From Pseudomonas sp. CFBP13508 (GTDB lineage: Bacteria > Pseudomonadota > Gammaproteobacteria > Pseudomonadales > Pseudomonadaceae), in contig NZ_QFZZ01000001.1 in the NCBI RefSeq assembly GCF_005233515.1, positions 463,320-527,319 on the forward strand: a stretch of DNA of 64,000 nt, given 5' to 3'. The notes below the pieces were generated by a model, which made no database searches, was not told where the DNA came from, and saw nothing but the letters and a program-made list of their open reading frames with translations. This document shows, piece after piece, positions 1 to 7,907 of the stretch. Numbering within the stretch: the first letter of the stretch is position 1; every line of letters begins with the position of its first letter. A program made the position numbers and the translations under genes.

Positions 1-337
1 TTTCGCGTCGCAGCAGCTTCACGACTTCATCGAGGCCTTCGTTTTCCAGCGTATCGAATGCGCTGACAAACTGAATTTCGGCGCCGACTCGCGAAGCGTC
101 GAAGAAACTCATCGTCGACAGGAATTGGAACAGACGATCGTGGGACTCGGCCAGCAACGTAGCGACCAGAACACGACCACCGTTGCGGGCGTGATGAAAC
201 CCCAACTGATTGGCGAGGATGGTCTTGCCGGAACCCGGACGCCCTTGAATGATGTACGAAGCACCCGCCACCAGGCCGCCCTGAAGCAGCGCGTCGAGCC
301 CTTCGATTCCGCTTTGAAGGCGTTTTAGCTTTTCCAC
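1..337 (-). CDS. KaiC-like RecA-superfamily ATPase (N-terminal part, runs off the window)
   Basis: Read on the minus strand, the first 112 or so codons give a KaiC/RadA-like start (VEKLKRLQSGIEGLDALL), then GGLVAGASYIIQGRPGSGKT, a P-loop (GxxGxGKT) about 30 residues in. Next comes a typical KaiC stretch with LLAESHDRLFQFLSTMSFFD. KaiC-family ATPases bind ATP in the cytosol and often act in signalling; here the partner and output cannot be seen because the gene leaves the window. I chose the GTG at 337 because it follows an AGGG-like site and the family usually starts just before this motif. There is no good ATG upstream. Family assignment is fairly sure; the biological role is not known. Confidence 0.75.
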   Translation of the reverse strand, partial: MEKLKRLQSGIEGLDALLQGGLVAGASYIIQGRPGSGKTILANQLGFHHARNGGRVLVATLLAESHDRLFQFLSTMSFFDASRVGAEIQFVSAFDTLENEGLDEVVKLLRRE

Positions 338-525
338 AATGCGACCCTGATCTGAATAAACAGGCTTGTTAAGCCGGATGGATGAAATGCTAACGCCAAT
401 TTGAATTCGGGGCCATTGCGGTCAAGGCAAAGTAGCTTGGAAATTGACGGCTGGAGAGTGGCTGCGAGCGATCGAAGAATAGGGACAACCCGCAAACGGG
501 AAGATTCGATTTTCAAACGCCAGAA

Positions 526-559
526 ACGACAAAGCCCTGAATAATCAGGGCTTTGTCGT
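526..559. terminator. Perfect 15-bp hairpin, likely terminator downstream of tRNA-Ser
   Basis: The arms ACGACAAAGCCCTGA and TCAGGGCTTTGTCGT are exact complements around an ATAA loop. It lies 8 bases beyond the 3' end of the minus-strand tRNA-Ser and is followed on that strand by a short T-run. It could also stop transcription from the other side. Confidence 0.7.
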
Positions 560-567
560 ACATAAGA

Positions 568-656
568 TGGCGGAGGCGATGGGATTCGAACTCATGGACC
601 TGTTACAGTCGACGGTTTTCAAGACCGTTGCCTTAAACCACTCGGCCACACCTCCG
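568..656 (-). tRNA. tRNA-Ser (anticodon TGA)
   Basis: The minus strand reads GGAGGTGTGGCCGAGTGG at the 5' side, then an anticodon loop CTTGAAA (anticodon TGA), a long variable arm as expected for a class II serine tRNA, a T-loop GTTCGAATC and an acceptor end GCCTCC followed by encoded CCA (complement of 568-570). Length with CCA is 89 bases. It reads UCN serine codons, chiefly UCA. The hairpin at 526-559 is the likely terminator. Confidence 0.95.
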
Positions 657-778
657 TTTGCGTTGCGGGCGCCATAATACCTGAATGAAACACACTGTCA
701 AACTCTCTGCATGGCTTGTTACAGAGCGTCTGTTATGATCTTTGCGACTGAACGTTTCAAACCAACAGGAGTGTCGCC

Positions 779-1450
779 ATGCGCGAACAGGATTACGCAG
801 TTAATAACAGCGTGCAGGCTGAGCAGCTAGAGGTTAGCCGCGTCCTGCGCAACACTTATGGTCTCTTGGCTCTGACCCTCGCATTCAGCGGTGTGATGGC
901 CTTCGTAGCCCAGCAGATGCGTGTCGGCTACCCGAACATTTTCGTGGTGCTGATCGGCTTCTACGGGCTGTTCTTCCTCACCAACAAACTCCGTGATTCC
1001 GCGTGGGGCCTGGTGTCCGCCTTCGCGTTGACCGGTTTCATGGGTTTCCTGCTCGGCCCGATCCTCAACCGTTACCTGGGCATGCAGGGCGGCGCTGAAG
1101 TGGTCAGCTCGGCATTCGCCATGACCGCGCTGGTGTTCGGTGGTCTGTCGGCCTACGTGCTGATCACCCGCAAGGACATGAGCTTCCTTGGCGGCTTCAT
1201 CACCGCAGGTTTCTTTGTCCTGCTGGGCGCTACGCTGGCGAGCTTCTTCTTCCAGATCAGCGGCCTGCAACTGGCGATCAGCGCCGGCTTCGTGCTGTTC
1301 TCGTCGGTCTGCATTCTGTTCCAGACCAGCGCGATCATCCACGGCGGCGAGCGCAACTACATCATGGCGACCATCAGCCTGTATGTATCGATCTACAACC
1401 TGTTCGTCAGCCTGCTGCAACTGTTCGGCATCATGAGCCGCGACGACTGA
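779..1450 (+). CDS. Bax inhibitor-1 / YccA family membrane protein
   Basis: A 223-residue protein of about seven hydrophobic segments, the size and pattern of the bacterial BI-1/YccA family. It opens with a short soluble stretch (MREQDYAVNNSVQAEQLEVSRVLRNTYGLLALTL is typical of the Pseudomonas YccA group in composition) and the last segment contains the IYNLFVSLLQLFG signature near the end. In E. coli YccA interacts with the FtsH protease in the inner membrane and can limit its degradation of jammed SecY. The ATG at 779 is preceded by CAGGAGTG. It is a single-gene unit, closed by a strong terminator just after the stop. Confidence 0.9.
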   Translation: MREQDYAVNNSVQAEQLEVSRVLRNTYGLLALTLAFSGVMAFVAQQMRVGYPNIFVVLIGFYGLFFLTNKLRDSAWGLVSAFALTGFMGFLLGPILNRYLGMQGGAEVVSSAFAMTALVFGGLSAYVLITRKDMSFLGGFITAGFFVLLGATLASFFFQISGLQLAISAGFVLFSSVCILFQTSAIIHGGERNYIMATISLYVSIYNLFVSLLQLFGIMSRDD

Positions 1451-1462
1451 TCGTAATGGCTG

Positions 1463-1496
1463 CAATAAAAAACCCGCTTCTGCGGGTTTTTTATTG
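1463..1496 (+). terminator. Rho-independent terminator of the YccA-family gene
   Basis: A 15-bp perfect stem (AATAAAAAACCCGC paired with GCGGGTTTTTTATT, extended by one pair) around a TTCT loop and ending in a T-run. It starts 13 bases after the stop codon. Because the stem has A-runs upstream and T-runs downstream it may work in both directions, also serving the lipoprotein gene on the minus strand. Confidence 0.9.
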
Positions 1497-1515
1497 TCTG
1501 GAAGAAAGTAGTCGT

Positions 1516-1845
1516 TCAGTTGATGACGATGCTGCCGTCCACTTGCTGACGATAGATCGTGTAGGGCAGGAGCAAGGTGTCGAGCGCGCCGGACACCACG
1601 GCGTCCACCAGCACCACCGGAATGGCCGCGTTGCGGTGGTCATCGGGATCGATGCCTGAGGCCAGCGGTGCGTTCAGCGTGCAGAAATCATAGGCGAGGC
1701 CGCTGTAGATTCTTGGTACCGCGCCGCAATAGCTTTTTTGCTCCTTGAGGCCGTTCACGGCAGCCTGATCACTACGCGCCACCGTCTGAATCGTGCCACA
1801 ACCGCCGATCAGCAGGGCCGCCAGCAGCATTGCCTGAATTTTCAT
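1516..1845 (-). CDS. YceK/YidQ-type lipoprotein
   Basis: A 109-residue protein starting MKIQAMLLAALLIGGCGTI: a short charged N-terminus, a hydrophobic core and a lipobox (IGGC), so it should be lipidated and held in the envelope. The body (AVPRIYSGLAYDFCTLNAPL ... DAVVSGALDTLLLPYT) matches the YceK/YidQ (DUF1375) small lipoprotein pattern, with the closing motif ALDTLLLPY typical of the family. The frame is open for 17 codons further upstream, but the ATG at 1845 has a GGAATGG ribosome site and gives the signal peptide, so I chose it. Function of the family is not established. Confidence 0.8.
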   Translation of the reverse strand: MKIQAMLLAALLIGGCGTIQTVARSDQAAVNGLKEQKSYCGAVPRIYSGLAYDFCTLNAPLASGIDPDDHRNAAIPVVLVDAVVSGALDTLLLPYTIYRQQVDGSIVIN

Positions 1846-1903
1846 ACCGCCATTCCTTAGCCGCGAAAAAACACAATCTACCCTGATCATTCCCAAAAGA
1901 CAT

Positions 1904-2341
1904 CTACGCCATCGGTGGTAGCCGCCGTTTCACCGGGGTCTTCTTGACGATCGCGGTGTTGGTTTCAGCCAACGTATTCAGTCGGTCGAGCAGGGTATCG
2001 AGCTGCTCCATCGAGCGCACATGCAGGCGGGCAATAAAGCAGTCGTCACCGGTGACCTTGTCGCACTCGGTGAACTCAGGGATCGACATGATCTGCCGCT
2101 CAACCTCCTGCAATTGCCCTGGCAGCGGCCGTACACGGACGATCGCCTGCAACTGATAGCCGAAGCACTTCGGATCGATCTCCACGGTGTAGCCCTTGAG
2201 CACGCCACGTTCCTCCAGGCGCCGCAACCGTTCGGCAACGCTTGGCGATGACAAACCGCTGATCTGCGCCAGCGCTTTCAGTGAGCGCCGCGAGTCTTCC
2301 ATAAGCGCGCTGATGAGGATCTGATCGATATCGTCAGTCAC
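1904..2341 (-). CDS. Lrp/AsnC family transcriptional regulator
   Basis: A 145-residue protein: an N-terminal winged helix-turn-helix (residues about 5-60, DQILISALMEDSRRSLKALAQISGLSSPSVAERLRRLEERGVLKGY) and a C-terminal RAM/ligand-binding ferredoxin-like domain with the family motif CDKVTGDDCFIARLHV. Lrp/AsnC proteins form octameric rings that bind amino acids and regulate transport or catabolic genes. I chose the GTG at 2341 because it is preceded by CCGGAG and removes a non-family N-terminal extension. It is divergent from the EamA transporter gene, its likely target. The effector cannot be told from sequence. Confidence 0.9.
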   Translation of the reverse strand: MTDDIDQILISALMEDSRRSLKALAQISGLSSPSVAERLRRLEERGVLKGYTVEIDPKCFGYQLQAIVRVRPLPGQLQEVERQIMSIPEFTECDKVTGDDCFIARLHVRSMEQLDTLLDRLNTLAETNTAIVKKTPVKRRLPPMA

Positions 2342-2489
2342 ATTCAAACTCCGGATTAGGCAAAGGGCGCAAATCACCCTCGATAAAAAAGGCGAAAACC
2401 AAGTTTAGCCTGCTTTATGCGCTGGAGCAGCCCGAGGCGCGCTTGGCATACTTTTGCCACGCTTCGCTCACAGCCTCAGGAGAACAATA

Positions 2490-3383
2490 ATGGACAACCC
2501 AATTCGCCGCGGCTCGCTGGAAATGACCGCCGCCATGCTGATATCCGGGACGATCGGCTGGTTTGTGCTGGTGTCCGGGCAACCGGTACTGGACGTGGTG
2601 TTCTGGCGCTGCGTGTTCGGCGCCGGCACGTTGCTGTTGGTCTGCGCCGGGTTTGGCTTCCTGCGCCCAGGGATTCTCACCCGCACTACGTTTCTTCTCG
2701 CCGTGCTCAGTGGTGGGGCGATTGTCGGCAATTGGGTGCTGCTGTTCGCGTCCTATTCCCGCGCCTCGATTGCCATCGGCACCGCGGTCTATAACGTGCA
2801 GCCATTCATGCTGGTCGGTCTGGCGGCACTGTTTCTCGGCGAGAAAATTACCCTGCAGAAGCTGTTCTGGCTGGCGATTTCGTTCATGGGCATGCTGGCG
2901 ATCGTCAGCGCCCATGGCACGCAAAGCGAGGAGGGTAACGATTACTTGATGGGGATTGCCCTGGCGTTGGGCGCGGCGTTTCTGTATGCGATCGCGGCAC
3001 TGATCATCAAGCGCCTGACCGGCACGCCGCCACATCTGATCGCGCTGATTCAAGTCTGCACAGGTGTGTTGTTGCTCGCGCCGTTCGCGCATTTCGATGC
3101 GTTGCCGCAAGGCGTCGAAGCCTGGGCCAGTCTGCTGACTCTCGGGATCGTGCACACCGGTCTGATGTACGTCTTGCTTTACGGCGCGATTCAAAAGCTG
3201 CCGACGGCATTAACCGGCGCGCTGTCCTTTATCTATCCGATTGCGGCGATCTTCGTTGACTGGTTCGCCTTCGGCCATCGCCTCGAATTGCTGCAATGGA
3301 TAGGCGTCGCAGCGATCCTGCTGGCCGCCGCCGGCATGCAACAAGGTTGGGGCTGGAAAGCCCGGCGGCTGGCGGCGCAATAA
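2490..3383 (+). CDS. EamA/DMT family transporter
   Basis: A 297-residue polytopic protein with about ten hydrophobic segments in two repeated EamA halves (residues about 9-140 and 150-290). The second half carries the typical motif TGALSFIYPIAAIFVDWFAFG. DMT transporters are inner-membrane exporters of amino acids and other small metabolites. The start at 2490 follows CAGGAGAACAATA; the open frame extends upstream but without a ribosome site. Divergence from the Lrp-type gene suggests export of an amino acid controlled by that regulator, which is an inference from position only. Confidence 0.88.
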   Translation: MDNPIRRGSLEMTAAMLISGTIGWFVLVSGQPVLDVVFWRCVFGAGTLLLVCAGFGFLRPGILTRTTFLLAVLSGGAIVGNWVLLFASYSRASIAIGTAVYNVQPFMLVGLAALFLGEKITLQKLFWLAISFMGMLAIVSAHGTQSEEGNDYLMGIALALGAAFLYAIAALIIKRLTGTPPHLIALIQVCTGVLLLAPFAHFDALPQGVEAWASLLTLGIVHTGLMYVLLYGAIQKLPTALTGALSFIYPIAAIFVDWFAFGHRLELLQWIGVAAILLAAAGMQQGWGWKARRLAAQ

Positions 3384-3386
3384 GGA

Positions 3387-4424
3387 TCAGATGTTCCAGC
3401 GCGGTGCGGTTGCTGCCAGGCGCTGGCGCATCTCGCTGATGTTGGCCGCCAGTTGTCGGGTCAGCATCCGGTAGCCGTCGAGCGTATTGGCGACCGGCGC
3501 ATCAGGGTCCCCTGCTGGCAGCTCCATCGGTCGCTCCAGCCGTTGCGAGGCCCCGGTTTTCAATGCGCGAGCCATGCCGATCAGCTGCACGCGAATCTGC
3601 CGGTGCTCAGCCCTCAGCGCCGTTTGCAGATGTGCCATGGCCTGTGGGTCGCTGAGGTTGGGGCGGATATTGCCGAGAATCTCCAGGGTGCTGATACACA
3701 TGCGCAAGTTGCGCTGTATAGCGTCGAGCTCGGTCATGGAAATTTTCACTTCCTTGGACACCGACGGCATCAGCGAGCGCAACTGCACCATCACCGCACC
3801 CACCTTGCTCATCAGCCGCACATGCTCGTCGGCGCTGACCGCTTCACCGTTGATGATGCGCCCGTACACCGTGGCGCAATCGCGCAAGGCATCGGCGAGG
3901 TTGTAACGCCACGAGTAGACCGCATACAGCGGCAGGGCGAAGGAAAACGCCAGGGCGAGGGCGATGCCGATCAGGATGTCGACGCCGCGCCACAGACCAT
4001 CGGTTATCGGGTTGTCGCCATGCCCGGCGACGATGAACACCGTGATCGCCGAGAGCAGGGCGGTGTAGCCGCCCTTGCCAATCGCGTGATACGAGAAAAA
4101 GCCGCACACCACGGCCATGGAAAAGTAGGTCAGCCACGGCATGCCCAGCCAGGCGTGTTGCGCGACCAACGCCAGGCCTACCCCCGCACCGATCAGGGTG
4201 CCGATGGCGCGCTCGGCGGCTTTTTTGCCGATGTTGCCGTGGTGCTGCAAACCGCCGATCACCACCAGCATGGTCACCGATGCCCATTCACCGTGGGGCA
4301 GGTTGATGCCAGTAGTCAGCAGAATCGTCGCCAGCAACCCCAGCGCCACCCGCACGGAATGGATCAGGCGGGCGTGACGGTAGCGCCGATACGGGTCCAG
4401 CAGCGGACGCAGGATACGGCGCAA
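3387..4424 (-). CDS. FUSC-family inner-membrane protein (aromatic-acid-exporter type)
   Basis: A protein of about 345 residues with an N-terminal block of six hydrophobic helices (about 20-170) of the FUSC type (HGEWASVTMLVVIGGLQHH, then GTLIGAGVGLALV) and a soluble helical C-terminus. This is the short form compared with E. coli AaeB (over 600 residues). It is the last gene of a three-gene unit after DUF3302 and HlyD proteins, so it probably forms an efflux channel with the HlyD adaptor. No ATG is available at the 5' end: TTG at 4424 is the nearest plausible start, and CTG or TTG codons up to about 18 codons further upstream are possible. Confidence 0.8.
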   Translation of the reverse strand: MRRILRPLLDPYRRYRHARLIHSVRVALGLLATILLTTGINLPHGEWASVTMLVVIGGLQHHGNIGKKAAERAIGTLIGAGVGLALVAQHAWLGMPWLTYFSMAVVCGFFSYHAIGKGGYTALLSAITVFIVAGHGDNPITDGLWRGVDILIGIALALAFSFALPLYAVYSWRYNLADALRDCATVYGRIINGEAVSADEHVRLMSKVGAVMVQLRSLMPSVSKEVKISMTELDAIQRNLRMCISTLEILGNIRPNLSDPQAMAHLQTALRAEHRQIRVQLIGMARALKTGASQRLERPMELPAGDPDAPVANTLDGYRMLTRQLAANISEMRQRLAATAPRWNI

Positions 4425-4484
4425 CAGCGGTGGCAGGCGGTGGGTGCTGTAAGTAGTCAGTGCGAACCTCGTACGTCAATCAAA

Positions 4485-5444
4485 TCAATGGAAGGGGAAA
4501 ATGTAATTCATCCAGGCCGACATGCGCAGCAGGATTTTGCGCATCGCGCCGATGTGATGAAAGTGCTGGCTGTACAGCGCCGCTTGCCCGTAGGCGCCGC
4601 CCGGCATGAGCGCGCTGTATTCGGCGAACGCCGGGTCAGTGATTTCAATGATCACCGGCACCCGTCCGGCCGGTGGCGAGCCGGTGTAGCTGATCAGCGT
4701 GCCGGAAGGTTGCACCTGGCCCTCGGCGATCACCCCGATAACGCTTTTCACTCGCCCCGCGAAGACTTTGCCGGGAATGCCATCGAAGGCGACTTCGGCC
4801 TCGTCGCCCACGGTCAGACGCAGCAGGCTGTTCTGACGCATCCAAGCGGCGAAGTACTGACCTTCCTGCGGAATAAACACCATCGACGGGCGCAGCGGCA
4901 GCTTGCTCGCCATCATCCCCGGGCGCAGCGAAACGTGGGTGACGAAGCCTTTGCTCGGTGCTCGAACCACGGTGTTGTCCAACTCGAACTGCGCATTGTC
5001 GAGTTGCGCCTGCAGATCGTCGGTGCGGGCAATGGCCGCGTCCAGTTCGCGCTGGGTGCCGAAATTGCGGCGAATCAGCTCGGTGATGCGGTAGCGGTCG
5101 CCTTTGGCTGCGACCAGTTGCGCCTTGAGCGATTTCAGGCGGTTCTGGAAAGGCGTGGGATCGATGCGGAACAGCACGTCGCCTTTTTCCAAGGGTTCGT
5201 TGCCCTTTACCGGCACGTCGATCACCTGGCCACTGATGATCGGAATGACCGGCACCGAGACAAAGTAGGAGCGCGCCACTTCGGAATAGGGATGGTTGTA
5301 GTTCATGGTGAAAATCAGCGCGCCGATGATCAGCACGCCACCCAGGACAGCGGTGGGCACCGTCCATTTGTTCAGCGGAATGCGGAAGATCTTGAAGATG
5401 GCGACGCAGAGTGCGGCGTACGTGAGGATGAGCAACAGATCCAT
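4485..5444 (-). CDS. HlyD-family membrane fusion protein (YiaV-like)
   Basis: A 319-residue adaptor: two N-terminal hydrophobic segments (residues about 2-20 and 30-48), then a barrel-sandwich/lipoyl half-motif (PIISGQVIDVPVKGNEPLEKGDVLFRID), a coiled coil of roughly 80 residues, and the second half (NTVVRAPSKGFVTHVSLRPGMMASK). Such proteins link an inner-membrane pump to the outer membrane. It follows the DUF3302 gene with only 2 bases between them, the same order as E. coli yiaW-yiaV, and precedes a FUSC gene. The substrate is unknown; small aromatic or organic acids are a guess from the FUSC partner. Confidence 0.88.
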   Translation of the reverse strand: MDLLLILTYAALCVAIFKIFRIPLNKWTVPTAVLGGVLIIGALIFTMNYNHPYSEVARSYFVSVPVIPIISGQVIDVPVKGNEPLEKGDVLFRIDPTPFQNRLKSLKAQLVAAKGDRYRITELIRRNFGTQRELDAAIARTDDLQAQLDNAQFELDNTVVRAPSKGFVTHVSLRPGMMASKLPLRPSMVFIPQEGQYFAAWMRQNSLLRLTVGDEAEVAFDGIPGKVFAGRVKSVIGVIAEGQVQPSGTLISYTGSPPAGRVPVIIEITDPAFAEYSALMPGGAYGQAALYSQHFHHIGAMRKILLRMSAWMNYIFPFH

Positions 5445-5446
5445 GC

Positions 5447-5803
5447 TCAGATCCCCCCGCTGTCAGAGTGAGGCGCAACCGGCGACTGCGCTTCGAGTCG
5501 CTCGATCCGGGCTTGCAGCTCAATGACCTGCTGCTCGAGCCGGATGACATGGTTCTGAACGGGTTTGCCATCGCCGAAACCCCAACCGCGATCCTCGCGA
5601 TAGGCCATAGCCCAGATCCACAGAAACGGCCAGAGCGCATGCAGGGTAAACAGGCTGACCCAGCCAGTGGCATGGATCGCGTCCTGATGCGGATGGTTGC
5701 GGTGAACGGCGATCTCGTACGGAATGTCATGCAGCACGATGATCCCGTAAAACAGCACGAGACCGACAAAAACCAGCAAACCCAACGCGAAGTAGTCGAG
5801 CAT
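5447..5803 (-). CDS. DUF3302 inner-membrane protein (YiaW-like)
   Basis: A 118-residue protein starting MLDYFALGLLVFVGLVLFYG with one membrane segment, a HDIPYEIAVHRNHPHQDAIH loop, a second segment around WVSLFTLHALWPFLWIWAMAY, and a C-terminal coiled coil (VIRLEQQVIELQARIERLEAQ). This is the DUF3302/YiaW pattern. ATG 5803 follows GGGAGGCTGACC, better than the upstream in-frame start at 5821. It is the first gene of the DUF3302-HlyD-FUSC unit; the small protein is presumably an accessory membrane subunit of the pump. Confidence 0.85.
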   Translation of the reverse strand: MLDYFALGLLVFVGLVLFYGIIVLHDIPYEIAVHRNHPHQDAIHATGWVSLFTLHALWPFLWIWAMAYREDRGWGFGDGKPVQNHVIRLEQQVIELQARIERLEAQSPVAPHSDSGGI

Positions 5804-5905
5804 GGTCAGCCTCCCGGGCATCCAGCAATGCTGGGCTCAGTGTAGTCACTGAATCGCCGGGGGGCTGACGGATCGGCAGGATCATTCAATCCTGCCGATC
5901 ACCCG

Positions 5906-7531
5906 TCAAAAGATGTAATCGGTGGTCAGGAAACTCGAATCCCGCCCGCGAATGATCTCGCTGATCAGATCCTTGTTGCTCTCCTGGAACTTGGTCGCCA
6001 CCAGCGTACGGATCGAAAACACCCGCAATGCATCGTGAACCGAGAGCGTGCCTTCGGCGGAGTTCTTGCGACCGTTGAACGGGTAAGTGTCCGGGCCGCG
6101 CTGGCACTGGGCGTTGAGGTTGATCCGCCCGACCTGGTTGGCGAAAGTGTCGACCAGCCGGCCGACCGCCACCGGGTTGGTGCCGAAGATGCTCAACTGC
6201 TGGCCGAAGTCGGATTCCAGCACGTAGTCGATCACGGTATCGAGGTGGCGGTACGGCACGATGGGCACGACCGGGCCGAACTGTTCTTCCTGATACACGC
6301 GCATTTGCGGATTCACCGGATACAGCACTGCCGGGTAGAAGAACGACGCGTGGGATTCGCCACCATTCGGGTTGACCACCTGTGCGCCTTTGCTTTGCGC
6401 GTCAGCAACCAGACCGTGCAGATAATCGACCTTGCCCGACTCCGGCAGCGGCGTCAGCGCCACGCCGCTGTCCCACGGCATGCCCGGTTTCAGCGTGGCC
6501 AGTCTGGCATTGAATTTCTCGATGAAGCTGTCGACCACGTCTTCATGCACAAAAAGAATTTTCAGTGCGGTGCAGCGCTGACCATTGAACGACAGCGAGC
6601 CGGTGACCGCTTCGCTGACGGCGTTGTCGAGATCGACTTCGGGCAAAACGATGCCCGGGTTCTTGGCGTCCAGACCCAGAGCCGCGCGCAAGCGGTGTGG
6701 TTTCGGGTGCAGCTTCTTCAGGTCACTGGCAGCCTTGTTGGTGCCAATGAAAGCGAAGATGTCGATTTTGCCGCTGGCCATCAAAGCGCTGACGGTCTCG
6801 CGGCCGCTGCCGTAGATGACGTTGATCACGCCGCTGGGGAAGCTGTCGCGGAAGGCTTCGAGCAACGGGCGAATCAGCAGCACGCCGAGCTTGGCCGGTT
6901 TGAACACCACGGTGTTGCCCATGATCAGTGCCGGAATCAGCGTGGTGAAGGTTTCGTTCAGCGGGTAGTTGTAAGGCCCCATGCACAAGGCGACGCCGAG
7001 CGGCACGCGGCGAATCTGACCGAGGGTGTCCTGCTCCAGCTCAAAGCGGCTGGAACGGCGGTCGAGTTCTTTCAGGGCATTGATGGTGTCGACGATGTAA
7101 TCGCAGGTGCGATCGAACTCTTTTTCCGAGTCCTTGAGGTTCTTGCCGATTTCCCACATCAGCAGCTTGACCACGGCCTCGCGCTGCTCGCGCATGCGGC
7201 CGAGAAACGCTTCGACATGCTGGATGCGCTCGGCCACGCGCATGGTCGGCCACAGGCCCTGGCCCCGGTCGTAAGCGCGAACGGCAGCGTCGAGAGCGGT
7301 GAGCGCGGTGTCGGCATCGAGCAGCGGCGTGCTGCCGAGGATCACCTGTTCTTCGCCGTTTTCGCCTTTCAGATAAACCGGGCTGCGCACCTGCGCGAGC
7401 GGGCCGTCCCAGCGGCGCAATTGACCATCGACCAGATATTCACGCTGCTCGACCTGAGCGTCGAGGCGATATTTTTCCGGGATGTCGCTGACCGAAGGGA
7501 ACAGGTTGCCAAGGTTGTTTGCTGTGGTCAT
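5906..7531 (-). CDS. GapN-type NADP-dependent glyceraldehyde-3-phosphate dehydrogenase (ALDH superfamily)
   Basis: A 541-residue aldehyde dehydrogenase superfamily protein, longer than the usual 480-500. GPYNYPLNE, TVVFKPAKLGVLL and the active-site region FNGQRCTALK with catalytic Cys320 mark the family. GapN enzymes oxidise glyceraldehyde-3-phosphate directly to 3-phosphoglycerate and make NADPH in the cytosol. The normal catalytic-glutamate motif (LELGGKNP) is replaced by RAALGLDAKNP, with Ala284 at the glutamate position (see findings). Start chosen at MTTANNLGNLF (7531); the longer open frame upstream encodes a non-family leader. It is monocistronic; the upstream gap to 7907 holds a REPIN. 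The substrate is inferred from family resemblance. Confidence 0.75.
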   Translation of the reverse strand: MTTANNLGNLFPSVSDIPEKYRLDAQVEQREYLVDGQLRRWDGPLAQVRSPVYLKGENGEEQVILGSTPLLDADTALTALDAAVRAYDRGQGLWPTMRVAERIQHVEAFLGRMREQREAVVKLLMWEIGKNLKDSEKEFDRTCDYIVDTINALKELDRRSSRFELEQDTLGQIRRVPLGVALCMGPYNYPLNETFTTLIPALIMGNTVVFKPAKLGVLLIRPLLEAFRDSFPSGVINVIYGSGRETVSALMASGKIDIFAFIGTNKAASDLKKLHPKPHRLRAALGLDAKNPGIVLPEVDLDNAVSEAVTGSLSFNGQRCTALKILFVHEDVVDSFIEKFNARLATLKPGMPWDSGVALTPLPESGKVDYLHGLVADAQSKGAQVVNPNGGESHASFFYPAVLYPVNPQMRVYQEEQFGPVVPIVPYRHLDTVIDYVLESDFGQQLSIFGTNPVAVGRLVDTFANQVGRINLNAQCQRGPDTYPFNGRKNSAEGTLSVHDALRVFSIRTLVATKFQESNKDLISEIIRGRDSSFLTTDYIF

Positions 7532-7661
7532 GTCACTACCCTGTGTTGAAGTCGGCGTGCCGATTGAAAGTCTTGTGAAGGTTATACGCCTGAACGGGCC
7601 GGGATTTAACCCCGTGAATGTCACGCGAATGTCACGCAACGGTGCAACCACAGTCCACCCT

Positions 7662-7749
7662 GTGGGAGCGAGCCTGCTCGCGAAGGCGGCGGCACATCCA
7701 ACATCCTCATTGCCTGACGCAGCGCTTTCGCGAGCAGGCTCGCTCCCAC
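7662..7749. repeat. REPIN (paired REP palindromes)
   Basis: Two REP arms, GTGGGAGCGAGCCTGCTCGC and its inverse complement, about 88 bases apart outer edge to outer edge. It lies in the 376-base gap between the GapN gene and the PhdA-like gene. The rest of the gap shows no gene; a GC-rich stretch with GGGGCGGGACGCCGGGAGTGAGG just before 7908 carries the ribosome site. Confidence 0.9.
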
Positions 7750-7907
7750 GGTCGATCGTGCAAATTAGTCAGTCTGTCTTCGGTAATGAAGCTTTTATGA
7801 CAAAAGTTCGGTAGCCCTTTGCCAGTCCGGTCATGCCTGTGTAACGCGCTTGAGGGGCCTTTCGGGGCGCACTTTGCGAGTCGGGGCGGGACGCCGGGAG
7901 TGAGGCA

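Noticed and set aside
3453..5471. Long plus-strand open frame (about 670 codons) across the FUSC, HlyD and DUF3302 genes
   Set aside because: It is antisense to three clear genes, spans their junctions and has a His/Gln/Arg-rich composition typical of reverse frames in high-GC DNA.
6035..7549. Long plus-strand frame opposite the GapN gene
   Set aside because: Antisense shadow of a well-supported dehydrogenase; no family resemblance and no ribosome site.
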